Source of the DNA: Cyclobacterium roseum
Lineage (GTDB): Bacteria; Bacteroidota; Bacteroidia; Cytophagales; Cyclobacteriaceae
Reading direction: 5' to 3'
DNA: 64,000 bases
Assembly (NCBI RefSeq): GCF_010119225.1
Contig: NZ_WNKF01000009.1
Location: forward strand, 62,001 to 126,000
In this document: positions 7,835 to 16,959 of the stretch, one piece after another
Layout of the letters: the number at the start of each line of letters is the position of its first letter
Position numbering within the stretch: the stretch's first letter is position 1
The notes under the pieces: generated by a model
Seen by the model: the letters and a program-made list of their open reading frames with translations, nothing else
Told to the model about the DNA's origin: nothing
Database searches by the model: none
Translations under genes and position numbers: made by a program

Positions 7835-9328
7835 TCAAGACACGATAACCGATTCGATTTGTAGGTAATGAGCGATTTTTTGGATGCTGCCGGCATGATG
7901 CCCAATACCCAGAGCAAAGTGGTGGGTTGGCCCTTCCTTGATCCATTTCGTAAGAAAGGTTCGCACATCCGGCTTGAAAAAGCCCCGTGTATTGGTATTT
8001 CCGGTGGGAGGAATGGGCCCTTCCACCGATTCTCCTTCGGCGATTACAAATTTGAATTTTCCTTCGAAGGTGGAACTGATGCTCAGCATGGTAATAGGGC
8101 CTTCCTTGATCTTGAATTCGACCCCGGCTCCAAAACCGGGCTTGCCGTGGTATTTCTTTAAACTCCGCAAGACCGGCTTCCCCTGGGCAATGGAGATATT
8201 GTGCGGGCCATCGTGTCCGACCAGGATAAAGTTTTCGATGAAATCCACCGGATGAAACTCCGCAAAGCTTCCACCGATCCCCAAACGGTCCATGATAAAT
8301 AGGGCCAAACAGGTCTTTAAATCCGATTCCCCACACATGGGAAAACCCGAGCTGGTGAGCAGGGAGTTGCCCACGATCAGGTTGGCCATTACTTGTTGGG
8401 TATCGCTTTCGGGCTCACCATTGTAGTAATAGGCCAGGCCGTCCAGTTTTTCGCTAGCCACAAATTTTTTTAAGGCCAGGGAAGCCCTTGCGGCCACTTG
8501 TAAATCGGCCGGTCGCAATTTTTCGGAAATGGGGTCGGAAACCGGGTCCGGTGTATCAAAAAACGACAGGATGCGCTTTTCCTCCTGGGCTACCTCTGCC
8601 TCGCTCACCTGGTGGACATACTGGTGAACAATTTGATTGGCCTCGCACTGCACCACATGTACCCCAAAATGAGCAGTAAGCATGGTCGCATCCGTATGCA
8701 TGTCCAGCATGGCTTCTATGGGATGCCCGATATGGCCGATTCGGGCATTTTTCAATCCATGCAGCACCCGGGCAATGCGGCAAAACTCCTCGATTTGCGC
8801 ATCGGCTCCCGGGTCCTCGTGCAGCGTGCCGATGATGACCTCGGGCACCGGTTTGCCCATGCGCAGCGCTACGCCTGCAAATTCGGGCAGGGAGCACACA
8901 TCGTCGTTGTACAGCTGCATGTAGGTAGAAGCCCGGCTGTAGTCCATGGCCTTGTCCGGCTGTAAGGCCACCAATACGATGGGCGTCTCGATGGTCTTGA
9001 TGATCACGCCAAAGGTGCTGGAGGTGGCGTAGGTCAGCATGTCGCAAAAGATCAAATCCAGATTGGCCGCCTTGAGTTTGGGCACCAGGGCATAAGCGGA
9101 TTGGGCATCGTCTACCATGCCAAAATCAATGACCTCCACCGACAGGGGCGCAAGTTTATCGAGAAACACCCGTTGTTTTTCTAAGAGATCTTCCAACAAG
9201 CCTTCGAATTGGGGCCAGTACTTGAAATATCCCACCCCAAACACACCGATCCGGGGCCTGGTTTCCTGTCTTCGTTCCCAGGGCTGCTGCTCCCCGGCTG
9301 GATTTTGTTCATTCGTGCGTTTTTCCAT
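7835..9328 (-). CDS. L-arabinose/L-fucose isomerase family protein
   Basis: 497 residues, cytosolic. The N-terminal Rossmann-like domain starts with RPRIGVFGVGYFKYWPQFEG, and later metal-site-like stretches appear: MCGESDLKTCLALFIMD, SFAEFHPVDF and VGHDGPHN, followed by a C-terminal HHFALGIGHHAG. These match the glutamate and histidine ligands of the arabinose/fucose isomerase superfamily, which interconverts aldoses and ketoses with Mn2+. The exact sugar cannot be read. Placed between an MFS importer and a rhamnosidase-like enzyme, it probably converts the released deoxy or pentose sugar. Length agrees with AraA-type enzymes (about 500). Confidence 0.85.
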   Translation of the reverse strand: MEKRTNEQNPAGEQQPWERRQETRPRIGVFGVGYFKYWPQFEGLLEDLLEKQRVFLDKLAPLSVEVIDFGMVDDAQSAYALVPKLKAANLDLIFCDMLTYATSSTFGVIIKTIETPIVLVALQPDKAMDYSRASTYMQLYNDDVCSLPEFAGVALRMGKPVPEVIIGTLHEDPGADAQIEEFCRIARVLHGLKNARIGHIGHPIEAMLDMHTDATMLTAHFGVHVVQCEANQIVHQYVHQVSEAEVAQEEKRILSFFDTPDPVSDPISEKLRPADLQVAARASLALKKFVASEKLDGLAYYYNGEPESDTQQVMANLIVGNSLLTSSGFPMCGESDLKTCLALFIMDRLGIGGSFAEFHPVDFIENFILVGHDGPHNISIAQGKPVLRSLKKYHGKPGFGAGVEFKIKEGPITMLSISSTFEGKFKFVIAEGESVEGPIPPTGNTNTRGFFKPDVRTFLTKWIKEGPTHHFALGIGHHAGSIQKIAHYLQIESVIVS

Positions 9329-9355
9329 GTTTTTGCTCGGTGAAGTATTGGCGAA

Positions 9356-10612
9356 TCACCCGGCACCTGCGCCTTTTGGCGGCTTGAATTCCAGCGCAGT
9401 AATCGAGGGTATTCGGATAAGCAATATACAAAAAGCCAGGGGATACATCAGTCCGGAAACCAACCACAAGGGCCCGTAGGAATAATTTTGTGCCACCCAG
9501 CCAATAACCGGATTCAAGAGCATGCCGGAAATTGCCCCGGCCGTTCCCGACAGCCCCACCACCGTGGAGGTGGCCTGGTTGCCAAACATATCGGCAATGG
9601 CCGTAATGTAGTTGGTGATCCAAAACCCGTGGGCCAGCATTACCAGCGACATAAGCGAAATGGCTACCTCCACCGAGGAAACGGTAGAAATAAAAGGCGC
9701 CACCAGTGTGACCGCAGCTGCAAAACCCATGACCCATTTTCTGGCGGCGTTGATGCTCAGGTTTCGGGCAATAAGTTTATCCGAACACCAGCCACCCAGC
9801 ATGTTTGACAAGCCCAGGGCCAGAAAGGGGATCCAAAACAGTTCCCCGATCCGCTCGAAGGACAGCTCCCGCTCCTGATTGAGGTATTTGGGTACCCAAA
9901 ACATCAAAAAATAAAACACCGGGTCCAGCAAAAAGCGGATCAAAATAAATGCCCATACGGTCCTGTTTTTCAATAAATCGACCATGGGCACCCGAATCGG
10001 CCTTTCCGTTTGGGAACTGCCCGCCCGGCTCTGCGCATGCAGGCTTTTTTTCCAGGATTGGGCAAACCAGGCGACGACCCAGACCAGGCCAACCAGGCCC
10101 GGCAGGATAAAGGCCCAACGCCAGCCGTACTGCCCGGAAATCAGGATGGTCAGGGGAGGCGCTACAACGGCACCAATGGCCGCCCCACCAATGGCCACGC
10201 CGTTGGCCAGGGCCCGCTCCTTTTTCCCAAACCATTCGTACACGGTCTTCGCTGCTCCGGGAAAACAGCCTCCTTCACCCATGCCCAGCAAAAACCGGAA
10301 TCCCACCAACTGGTAAAAATTCCCCATAAGTCCATGCAGGGCACTGGCCACCGACCAGACGCCCACCGAGATGCCCAGACCTACCTTTCCTCCTACCTTG
10401 TCAATCAAGCGGCCGCCTACGGTAAACATCAGGGCATAGCTGACGAGAAAGCCCGTATTGACCCATCCGTACTGCACGTCCGATATGGACAATTCCTCCT
10501 GAATCTTGAGGATGGTCATGGAGAGTACCTGCCGGTCCAAAAAATTCAAACCGGTGGCAAGAAATACCAGGGCCAATACGTACCAGCGGATTTTTGGGTT
10601 CATGTACTTCAC
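9356..10612 (-). CDS. MFS transporter, anion:cation symporter (hexuronate-type) family
   Basis: 418 residues with about 12 hydrophobic segments. The N-terminus RWYVLALVFLATGLNFLDRQ, the TM2-3 motif GGRLIDKVGGKVGLGISVGVW-type loop, and GRFLLGMGEGGCFPGAAK-like TM4 (GFRFLLGMGEGGCFPGAAK) are typical of the ACS family (ExuT, GudP, DgoT). These import hexuronates, aldonates and related sugar acids with H+. The first gene of the minus-strand run MFS - isomerase - GH106, so it is likely to import the sugar released outside. The start may be the ATG at 10612 or at 10603 (MNPKIRW). Confidence 0.9.
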   Translation of the reverse strand: MKYMNPKIRWYVLALVFLATGLNFLDRQVLSMTILKIQEELSISDVQYGWVNTGFLVSYALMFTVGGRLIDKVGGKVGLGISVGVWSVASALHGLMGNFYQLVGFRFLLGMGEGGCFPGAAKTVYEWFGKKERALANGVAIGGAAIGAVVAPPLTILISGQYGWRWAFILPGLVGLVWVVAWFAQSWKKSLHAQSRAGSSQTERPIRVPMVDLLKNRTVWAFILIRFLLDPVFYFLMFWVPKYLNQERELSFERIGELFWIPFLALGLSNMLGGWCSDKLIARNLSINAARKWVMGFAAAVTLVAPFISTVSSVEVAISLMSLVMLAHGFWITNYITAIADMFGNQATSTVVGLSGTAGAISGMLLNPVIGWVAQNYSYGPLWLVSGLMYPLAFCILLIRIPSITALEFKPPKGAGAG

Positions 10613-10992
10613 ACGCTACGTTGTAAATAACCTATTTTTTGATGCTGAAAAACGAGTGCGAGCTAGAAATTTACCAGATAATTGTGACAAAATGACTTTT
10701 AACTCAATTTTTATCTAGTATCTCCTTTTCCATAAATACCAACCTAACGCACCATATAATAAATGATAGGGTAAAGAAGGTTTTGTTAATGCGCTTGTTA
10801 GCAAGAGGCCGCTGTTGACAAATGCCCGTTAGCATTGCATGCTGTATGTGTTAGGTCAGTAAAAGTAAATTAAAAAGGTGCAAACACCAGATCAGGAATT
10901 AAAAACACGGCTTAGTGCCCCCATGACCCACCTTCTAATAATTCAATTGGGCAGGTTTATGATAAAAACAATTTCAATTAACATGCAGATGA
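10613..10992. other. intergenic stretch, 380 bases, no gene seen
   Basis: No convincing reading frame on either strand. It contains the upstream region of the MFS gene (10613-10740, AT-rich, no exact TAnnTTTG box for the minus strand) and an attC-like paired-box element at 10742-10856, listed separately. Confidence 0.5.
10742..10856. repeat. attC-like element bounded by RYYYAAC and GTTRRRY boxes
   Basis: A 115-base stretch begins ACCTAACGCA and ends TGTGTTAGGT: the ends are inverted repeats with one mismatch and fit the R''/R' consensus of integron attC sites (RYYYAAC ... GTTRRRY). Its length is within the attC range. Against this, the inner arms show little complementarity by eye, no integrase gene is in the window and no second such site was found. 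It lies between the MFS gene and the broken lipoprotein gene at 10993-12129. Best treated as a candidate for folding analysis. Confidence 0.3.
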
Positions 10993-12129
10993 TTATTTCT
11001 TCACCAGTAGCAGTTTATAAAAGGTGATGTATTCTTGCTCCTCTCCTACGAAGTCATCATCTCTAAGGGCGTAAAAGGACTTGTCCAGCCCTTCGATATT
11101 CATAATTCTCCCGATTCGGTATGGAACGATGATTTCATTGGAAAGAATGGTATCTTGGGAAATGATTTTCAGCACCTGTTTCTGAAAATCTTTGTATTTG
11201 GGGAAGTTTTTTGGAAGGTTCAATTCGTTTTGCACGAATATTTCTTCGTCAATTCCTTCATCATAGTAAACGACCGTCCCTTTTTCTGTCACAAAAAGCT
11301 ATCTTATCGCCCCATCAAGCATTCTGCTTCCAGAGATGTATTGATATTTCTCTTGGTGTTCGCCATTATCCAAAAACGTTGAAGGTTTAAAATTTACCGT
11401 GTGTAGGTAAGAACCTCCATCAGTAAGGTCGAAGACATGAATCATCGGCTCATTGCTTAATGCCAGGTGAAGTCTAGTACCCGAAATGCCAAATTGAATC
11501 CAAGGCCTTTCATAGAATTTATCAGACGCATATCTCGAATTACTCGGGATCCTAATTAGTGGCACCGAACCTCCAGTTTTCGGATCAATTTTTTCTAGCA
11601 AATAATGGTCTCGGATGAAATGTGGATCGTATGGGTTTGCCCCATCTCTACCGGGATAGTAACTGACCAAGGAATCATTCCAAAAATCCAAACTTCGAAA
11701 AAATCCCCCTCCGTCGTGTGCCTGGCTTGGAAACGGGAGCGTTATCTCTTGCTCCAACGTTAGGTCCGGATTCAGCTCGTACAACCAACCCACGAAACTC
11801 GCTGCAAAAAGCCTTCCGTCATCCGTGTACCGTAGTTGGGTTGGGTATTGAACTTTTCCGGGGCCATCCGTTGGGTAAGACCTTTCATAATGAATCTTTC
11901 CAGTGGAGTCAAACTCAATCAATTTATTTTCCTGAAAATTAAAAAACACCCCTTTTCCATTTCTAAAATCTCCACCACCAACACTCCCGAGGTAATCTAC
12001 CTGAATAGAGTCAAGAATCACGAGTTCCCAATAGGTTGAATCTGAACTTTTGCTAGAGAGGTTCTTCCGGTCGGTACACCCATAGACCGATGCCATCATG
12101 GATAGTAAAAAAATACGAAAATTGACCAT
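10993..12129 (-). pseudogene. lipoprotein gene (DUF4221/6-bladed beta-propeller-like) interrupted by an in-frame TAG
   Basis: Frame from ATG 12129 runs 276 codons to a TAG at 11299-11301 and then continues in the same frame for another 102 codons to the stop at 10993. Both halves are clearly one protein of about 378 residues: a lipoprotein signal (LSMMASVYGC), then propeller-type repeats such as NKLIEFDSTGKIHYERSY and YTDDGRLFAASFVGWLYELN, and a C-terminal part with KIISQDTILSNEIIVPYRIG. The family (DUF4221 or similar surface lipoproteins of Bacteroidota) is a guess from the repeats. A single nonsense change separates the halves, so decay looks recent, or suppression or sequencing error applies. 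Confidence 0.8.
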
Positions 12130-12662
12130 TTGTAATTTAGTTTAGCATATAAACGCTTAAATCACCCACCTCCTAGACGCTATCTGGTAGTAGCAATATA
12201 GCGGTTTTTATACTGTATACCTTGGCTTTATTGGCATCTTTTTGGATAAACTAGCTATCACATTTCTTCGCCCTTGCCGAGGGTTCCGCTGTAGCTACAC
12301 CTACCGGTAGTTTTCGGCATTCTTTTCCTTTAGAAAGTACGGATTTTCACCCATAGGTCTGTCTACCACAGGAATGTGCGAAATTAACCCCTAAAAAGAG
12401 ATCTCAAGCGTTATAGCTAAAGCCCTTTAAAAACAAAAAATCAACTGTTTAGCTGGTTTCCCTTCGGCCCGGAGCGCACATGATCATTCCAGACTAACGA
12501 AAAGCTTTTTTCCCATTAAAGTCCCGAAATTAAATCAAAATGATATACACTATTCTGAACCAAAAAAACATTCCGGGAGCGGTAGCCTTATAGTTTTTGA
12601 AACTACCTGGTAAATGTAAGTTCAAAACATATAATATTTAAACCCTTAAGAATGATTTACTC
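12130..12662. other. intergenic stretch without a convincing gene
   Basis: About 530 bases, locally AT-rich. On the minus strand a short frame (MGENPYFLKEKNAENYR, ATG near 12352) is open for only 17 codons, and the part around 12250-12330 is a GC-richer block of unknown origin (CCGAGGGTTCCGCTGTAGC). I see no tRNA, repeat or complete reading frame. It may be debris like its neighbours. Confidence 0.4.
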
Positions 12663-12872
12663 TTATTTCGGACGGGAGAAAATTAGTTCGTCGACTTCAG
12701 GATTCAGCCCCACCTCTTGGAAGGTGATACGTTGGACAGCTTGACCATTCACTCTCACTTCTGTAAAATGAGGAATCATGATGCCATCCACTTCCTGATA
12801 ATCGCTCAGATAATTAAAAAGAAAAAACTTCACCACTACGTGACTCCCCTCTCTGCAGTGGAGCCGAAAACC
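12663..12872 (-). pseudogene. C-terminal relic of a LolA-like/outer-membrane lipoprotein-sorting-type gene
   Basis: The minus-strand frame ends with TAA at 12663-12665 and is open back to a TGA at 12873. The last 47 residues (LSDYQEVDGIMIPHFTEVRV ... ITFQEVGLNPEVDELIFSRPK) have the strand pattern 'sDYreVdGikiPf..' and '.e.v..Np.vd...F..P' that closes LolA-like and related beta-half-barrel proteins of Bacteroidota. Nothing upstream in frame looks like the rest of the domain, and the region before is unrelated. I infer a truncated remnant. It lies just downstream of the ceramidase-like gene. Confidence 0.55.
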
Positions 12873-12937
12873 TCAAATGAAAACCACCAATATGCAGCAG
12901 GAAATTAGCAAGTAGCTATGGCCTTCCAGATACTTGT

Positions 12938-14431
12938 CTATTTAAAATCCCCAAACAATTCCAATAGTTGAGCAATGATCTTTTCGGAGGCGACCTCTTC
13001 TACCCTATTCGTGGACAGCCAGGTTTCGTACCCTCCCAATTGGTGTTGCTCAGGGGTAGGAAGGTAGCCATAAAGCCCATTGGCCAGGGCAATGGTAAAG
13101 GTATTTTTCATTGGGCTTCGCTCTTTTAATTCCAAACCGATCTCTACAAAGGTCTCAAAAGGAATGGCCCCTATGCCCAAATCCCCTATTTTAAAGGCCT
13201 GGATAATCACGTCAATAGTATCCGGAAAAGTTTCCATCTGCTTGATCCGTTTGGCATAGGTTTTTTCCAGCCGGTGCCTTCCTTCTACTGAATCGGGCCG
13301 TGCAGCTACTTTCCTGACGAATTTGGCCAGTTCAGGGTCCGGCCTGCGTACCTTTAGGTTTAGTAGTACCTGTTTGGCCTGTAAAGGTACCCAGTCCTGG
13401 TAAACAATATCCTGATAGCCTTTTACTACGGCCCTGGCTACATCATCTGCTACCAATTTCATCTTGCCATAAGGTGGGTGTTTAACCCTTGGGCCGCTGA
13501 AGTCAATATTGTTAATATCTCCTGAGGTGCCGTTTGACATCATGGCCACAAAGGCGGGGTTTTGACGGTCTGCATCCAGTAATTCCTGCATTTTGTCGGC
13601 AAACATGCCAAAATAATCGGCGGATATTTCGCCAACCGGAACGCCACCCACGTAATGCAAGGAATAATTAGCGAGCAAGGCCAGCGGCCGGCCGTCTATG
13701 GCCTGCACCGACAGGTAAGCTACTTCGGGATCAGTAGGTCCGGCTGGTTCCAGCAGATTCGGATTGCCTACCCCCGGATTCATAACCGCGATGTCGGTAC
13801 CTCCAAGTGGATTGGGGGTGGGTGTGCCGGGCTTCATTTTCCACCTACGGTTGAACACATGCTGGGGCACATCAACGGACCCCCAACCAATTCTGGCAGG
13901 TTCGAGGTTCCGAAGAGCGATCTGCACGCCATCGGCAATTCTGGACGCCAAAAAGGACTGGTATTCATCCAGCGGCTCGGATGCATGCCATTCCCTTCCT
14001 TTATCCCCTACACCCCGTGCACTGGTGGCCGAATGGGTATGGGTGGAAGCCATCATCACATGGGATGCCGGAATTCCCGTGGCCTGCTCAATGGTTTGCT
14101 TGGCGGCATCAAACACCTTTTGATCAACACCAACATTATCCACGGTCACCAGCACCAGTTTCGTCTCCCCATCATCCAGGACGATGCTTCGGGCAAACAA
14201 CTCGTCATGAACGTATTCTGCAGGTGGCGAATCCCAATTACCAATGATGGGACCACCTAATTTTGGGGTAATATTACTTTTGTATGCTCCAGCCTGGAAA
14301 AAGCGGTTGGCATCCTGGGAAAAAGCAGGAAAACAAATCATCCCCGCCAGAAAAAGTAACCCAATAGCTAATCCGGAAGCGCAAATGACCCTGTTGGTAT
14401 GGATTGTTTTTTTTAAATACTTCTGTTTCAT
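12938..14431 (-). CDS. neutral/alkaline ceramidase N-terminal domain protein, exported
   Basis: 497 residues with an N-terminal hydrophobic signal (ASGLAIGLLFLAGMICFPAFS). The mature part begins FQAGAYKSNITPKLGGPIIG and has VTVDNVGVDQ and MMASTHTHSATSARG; the HTHS motif and the preceding Asp are the zinc-site pattern of the PF04734 ceramidase domain. True ceramidases cleave the amide of ceramide, but many Bacteroidota members have no C-terminal Ig-like domain, as here, and act on unknown substrates. It is the last gene of the run sulfatase - TIM barrel - this gene, separated by 38 and 54 bases. The shared operon suggests one substrate carrying both a sulfate and a sugar or acyl group. Confidence 0.85.
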   Translation of the reverse strand: MKQKYLKKTIHTNRVICASGLAIGLLFLAGMICFPAFSQDANRFFQAGAYKSNITPKLGGPIIGNWDSPPAEYVHDELFARSIVLDDGETKLVLVTVDNVGVDQKVFDAAKQTIEQATGIPASHVMMASTHTHSATSARGVGDKGREWHASEPLDEYQSFLASRIADGVQIALRNLEPARIGWGSVDVPQHVFNRRWKMKPGTPTPNPLGGTDIAVMNPGVGNPNLLEPAGPTDPEVAYLSVQAIDGRPLALLANYSLHYVGGVPVGEISADYFGMFADKMQELLDADRQNPAFVAMMSNGTSGDINNIDFSGPRVKHPPYGKMKLVADDVARAVVKGYQDIVYQDWVPLQAKQVLLNLKVRRPDPELAKFVRKVAARPDSVEGRHRLEKTYAKRIKQMETFPDTIDVIIQAFKIGDLGIGAIPFETFVEIGLELKERSPMKNTFTIALANGLYGYLPTPEQHQLGGYETWLSTNRVEEVASEKIIAQLLELFGDFK

Positions 14432-14485
14432 AGTGCTAGTTGTTTCTGATCTAATAAGTTAGATATAAAAAGCACGGATCTTGCC

Positions 14486-15334
14486 TCAAGGACTTAGACT
14501 TTCAAAATAGGTTACCGCATGCTGGACATCCTTTAGGTTATCCTCCATATTATGCTCACACTCCACATAAACCTCCCCATCAAATCCCTGCCTACCGAGT
14601 TCGGCAACCACCGCTTCGAAATCAATGATCCCCTCGCCCACCATTCTGTCTTTGGCAGATTGCCCATAAGCATCCAGATCCTTAAGATGAATACTCATCA
14701 GGTGACCTTCGAGCTTTTTTAAACTCTCCACGGGATTAAGCCCGCTTCTTACCCAATGTCCCACATCTCCACAAGCACCGAAATTGGGGTGGTTTTTGAT
14801 CGCCGACAATACCGAATCCGGATGCCAGTAAATACTTCCTGCCTCTTTGGAATGCTGGTGAAGCGCGACCCTGATATTGAACTCCCCCGCAAGCTCATCC
14901 ACCAGGTCCCAGTGGGCCCTTTTGGGTTCGGTGACCAGGTATCGGACTTTCAAGGATTTGGCCAGTTCAAAGGCTTTGCGCCAATCGGATTCAGTCTGGG
15001 CTGTTCCTACATACATGGATTTCATTTTTAGTCCCTTATCCTTCAACAGCATTTTTACTGTTTTTGCCTCTGTGGATCCAAGATCTTTCATTGTTTTGTC
15101 TCCAAAATCTCCACCCATATTATGAAAATCAAAGCCTTCCACGTATGTTACTCCGGCAGATTTCGCTTTTTCTAATGAGCTGGAAAAAGGGAACCTGTTG
15201 AAGGAATACAAGGCTACGCCCATGCGCCAGTCGCTCTTTTTCAGCGACAGTTCGCAAACAGGGCTTTTTACCATGCTGGCCATAACCAGCAATAGTACCG
15301 GTAGGGCTACGAATACCCACACTTTCTTTCCCAT
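14486..15334 (-). CDS. exported sugar phosphate isomerase/epimerase-like TIM barrel
   Basis: 282 residues from ATG 15334, chosen because it gives a signal-like segment (VWVFVALPVLLLVMASMV); the longer start overlaps the sulfatase gene. PF01261-type TIM barrel: WRMGVALYSFNRFPFSSSLE, GVTYVEGFDF, ACGDVGHWVRSGLNPVESL and HLMSIHLKDLD carry the Glu/Asp/His metal ligands, ending with GFDGEVYVECEH. Cytosolic members isomerise sugar phosphates, but exported ones in Bacteroidota often belong to periplasmic glycoside oxidation and cleavage pathways. Position between a sulfatase and a ceramidase-like enzyme supports a periplasmic catabolic role. Substrate unknown. Confidence 0.85.
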   Translation of the reverse strand: MGKKVWVFVALPVLLLVMASMVKSPVCELSLKKSDWRMGVALYSFNRFPFSSSLEKAKSAGVTYVEGFDFHNMGGDFGDKTMKDLGSTEAKTVKMLLKDKGLKMKSMYVGTAQTESDWRKAFELAKSLKVRYLVTEPKRAHWDLVDELAGEFNIRVALHQHSKEAGSIYWHPDSVLSAIKNHPNFGACGDVGHWVRSGLNPVESLKKLEGHLMSIHLKDLDAYGQSAKDRMVGEGIIDFEAVVAELGRQGFDGEVYVECEHNMEDNLKDVQHAVTYFESLSP

Positions 15335-15372
15335 AGTATGTTTATTTTGCTTCTGATCTGTTTTTACTTCAT

Positions 15373-16824
15373 TTACCTGAATGGATTGGTACCCCATTCG
15401 TACCTTTTGGCCGGGTCAAAATCAGGATTTGGAACCGGGTTTTGGGCCTTGGTTTCCGTTTGCCATTTTTTTAATGCGGACTTCATTTCAGCCAACTTTT
15501 CGGGATAACTGAATTTAAGGTCGGTCATTTCGTTGACATCGTACCGCAGGTTATACAGGTCAAACTCGCCGGAAACCAGATTTTCTATGATTTTCCAGGA
15601 GCCTTTTCTCAAAGCCGACATGGGCTGTTCGTGATGGTATACAGGATAATGGGTGAACACTTCCCGCTCCGGGTCATACCTGTTTTCTGTCAGGGAAGGC
15701 ACCATAGAATACCCGTCAAGCACCTGGTTTTGCGGGCTTTCTCCCTTCGCAATTTCCAAAAAAGTGGGGTAAAAATCAACACTGGAGACAATGGCCTCAG
15801 AGGTACTGGCCGCTTTTACTTTTTCCGGCCAGCGAACGATTAAGGGCACCCGGATCCCTCCTTCATACAGCGTTCCTTTTCCTGCCCGCAGCGGCGCATT
15901 GTTTGTGGCAATGTAGCGGAGGGGATGACCTTCCGGATAAACGTCTTTGCTGTCGCCTCCCAGGAGTGGGACATTGTCAAATCGGTTATCCACTCCGCCG
16001 TTATCGGAATAGAAAATAAATACCGTATTGTCTGCCAGGCCCATTTCATCGATGGCCTCCATGACCGCACCCACGCTTTCGTCTATATGAGAAATCATCG
16101 CCGCATAGACGGCATTACTGGCATAATCCGGGTCCTTCGGTTTGTTGAGGTATTTTTCAATTAAGTCCCTATCTGCGTCCAACTGAACGTGCACATCGTA
16201 ATGAGAAATGAAGAGAAAAAATGGATTTTCTTTATTCTCAGCGATGAAATCAACCCCCATGCTGGTGAGGGTTTCACTCAGTCGGGCCCCTTCAGCAGAC
16301 GTATATTCCGGAACAAACCGGGGCTGGTAGAAGCCTCCACCTGCATACATATAGGCTTTATCGTATCCCCTGTTGTGGGGCAGATGCTCAGGGTTATTTC
16401 CCAAATGCCATTTGCCAAAATATCCGGTGGTATAGCCTGCCGATTGCATGGCATTGCCGATAGTAACAATTTTATCTGGCAGGTGCTGAACCGGGTGATG
16501 GGGAACGGTCACCTCTTCGTAAGGGCGCCAATGACCGGGAATAAAGTCGAATATGCCTACTCTGGCGGGATATTGACCCGCTTGTATACTGGCCCGCGTT
16601 GGAGAACAAACCGGAGCCGCATAGGCATTGTGATAGCGCATTCCCTGACTGACTAATTTGTCAATATTGGGGGTCTCGTTGAATCGGTTTCCATAGGCTG
16701 GCAGATCGCTGCCGCCGAGGTCATCTGCCATAATCAGCACGATATTGGGCCGCTCTTGGGACAGAACCGTAAAGGAAAGCAAGATAAAGCAACTGGATAG
16801 AAAGGTTATTATCAGGTTTTTCAT
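15373..16824 (-). CDS. sulfatase, formylglycine-dependent, exported
   Basis: 483 residues from ATG 16824 (MKNLIITFLSSCFILLSFTV, Sec signal). RPNIVLIMADDLGGSDLPAYG supplies the two metal Asp residues; VCSPTRASIQAGQYPARVG holds the CxPTR motif whose Cys is oxidised to formylglycine; KWHLGN and YSDNGG are further active-site stretches. It belongs to the S1 family that hydrolyses sulfate esters on glycans such as carrageenan, ulvan or fucoidan. Needs a maturation enzyme (FGE or anaerobic sulfatase-maturing enzyme) that is not in this window. First gene of the sulfatase - TIM barrel - ceramidase-like run. Confidence 0.92.
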   Translation of the reverse strand: MKNLIITFLSSCFILLSFTVLSQERPNIVLIMADDLGGSDLPAYGNRFNETPNIDKLVSQGMRYHNAYAAPVCSPTRASIQAGQYPARVGIFDFIPGHWRPYEEVTVPHHPVQHLPDKIVTIGNAMQSAGYTTGYFGKWHLGNNPEHLPHNRGYDKAYMYAGGGFYQPRFVPEYTSAEGARLSETLTSMGVDFIAENKENPFFLFISHYDVHVQLDADRDLIEKYLNKPKDPDYASNAVYAAMISHIDESVGAVMEAIDEMGLADNTVFIFYSDNGGVDNRFDNVPLLGGDSKDVYPEGHPLRYIATNNAPLRAGKGTLYEGGIRVPLIVRWPEKVKAASTSEAIVSSVDFYPTFLEIAKGESPQNQVLDGYSMVPSLTENRYDPEREVFTHYPVYHHEQPMSALRKGSWKIIENLVSGEFDLYNLRYDVNEMTDLKFSYPEKLAEMKSALKKWQTETKAQNPVPNPDFDPAKRYEWGTNPFR

Positions 16825-16959
16825 GGGAAATAATATATAATTCTGGAAAATTATCGTTACACAAAAGAAATTTACTCCATCGTTAGTTATTTTGGTTTGC
16901 CAGGTTAAAGAGATATACATGAAGCTGTAAAAGCAGGCATGGGGTAAAAGGCAATGCAA

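Noticed and set aside
12717-12908. Plus-strand 63-codon frame
   Set aside because: Antisense to the LolA-like relic, with no start context or family pattern.
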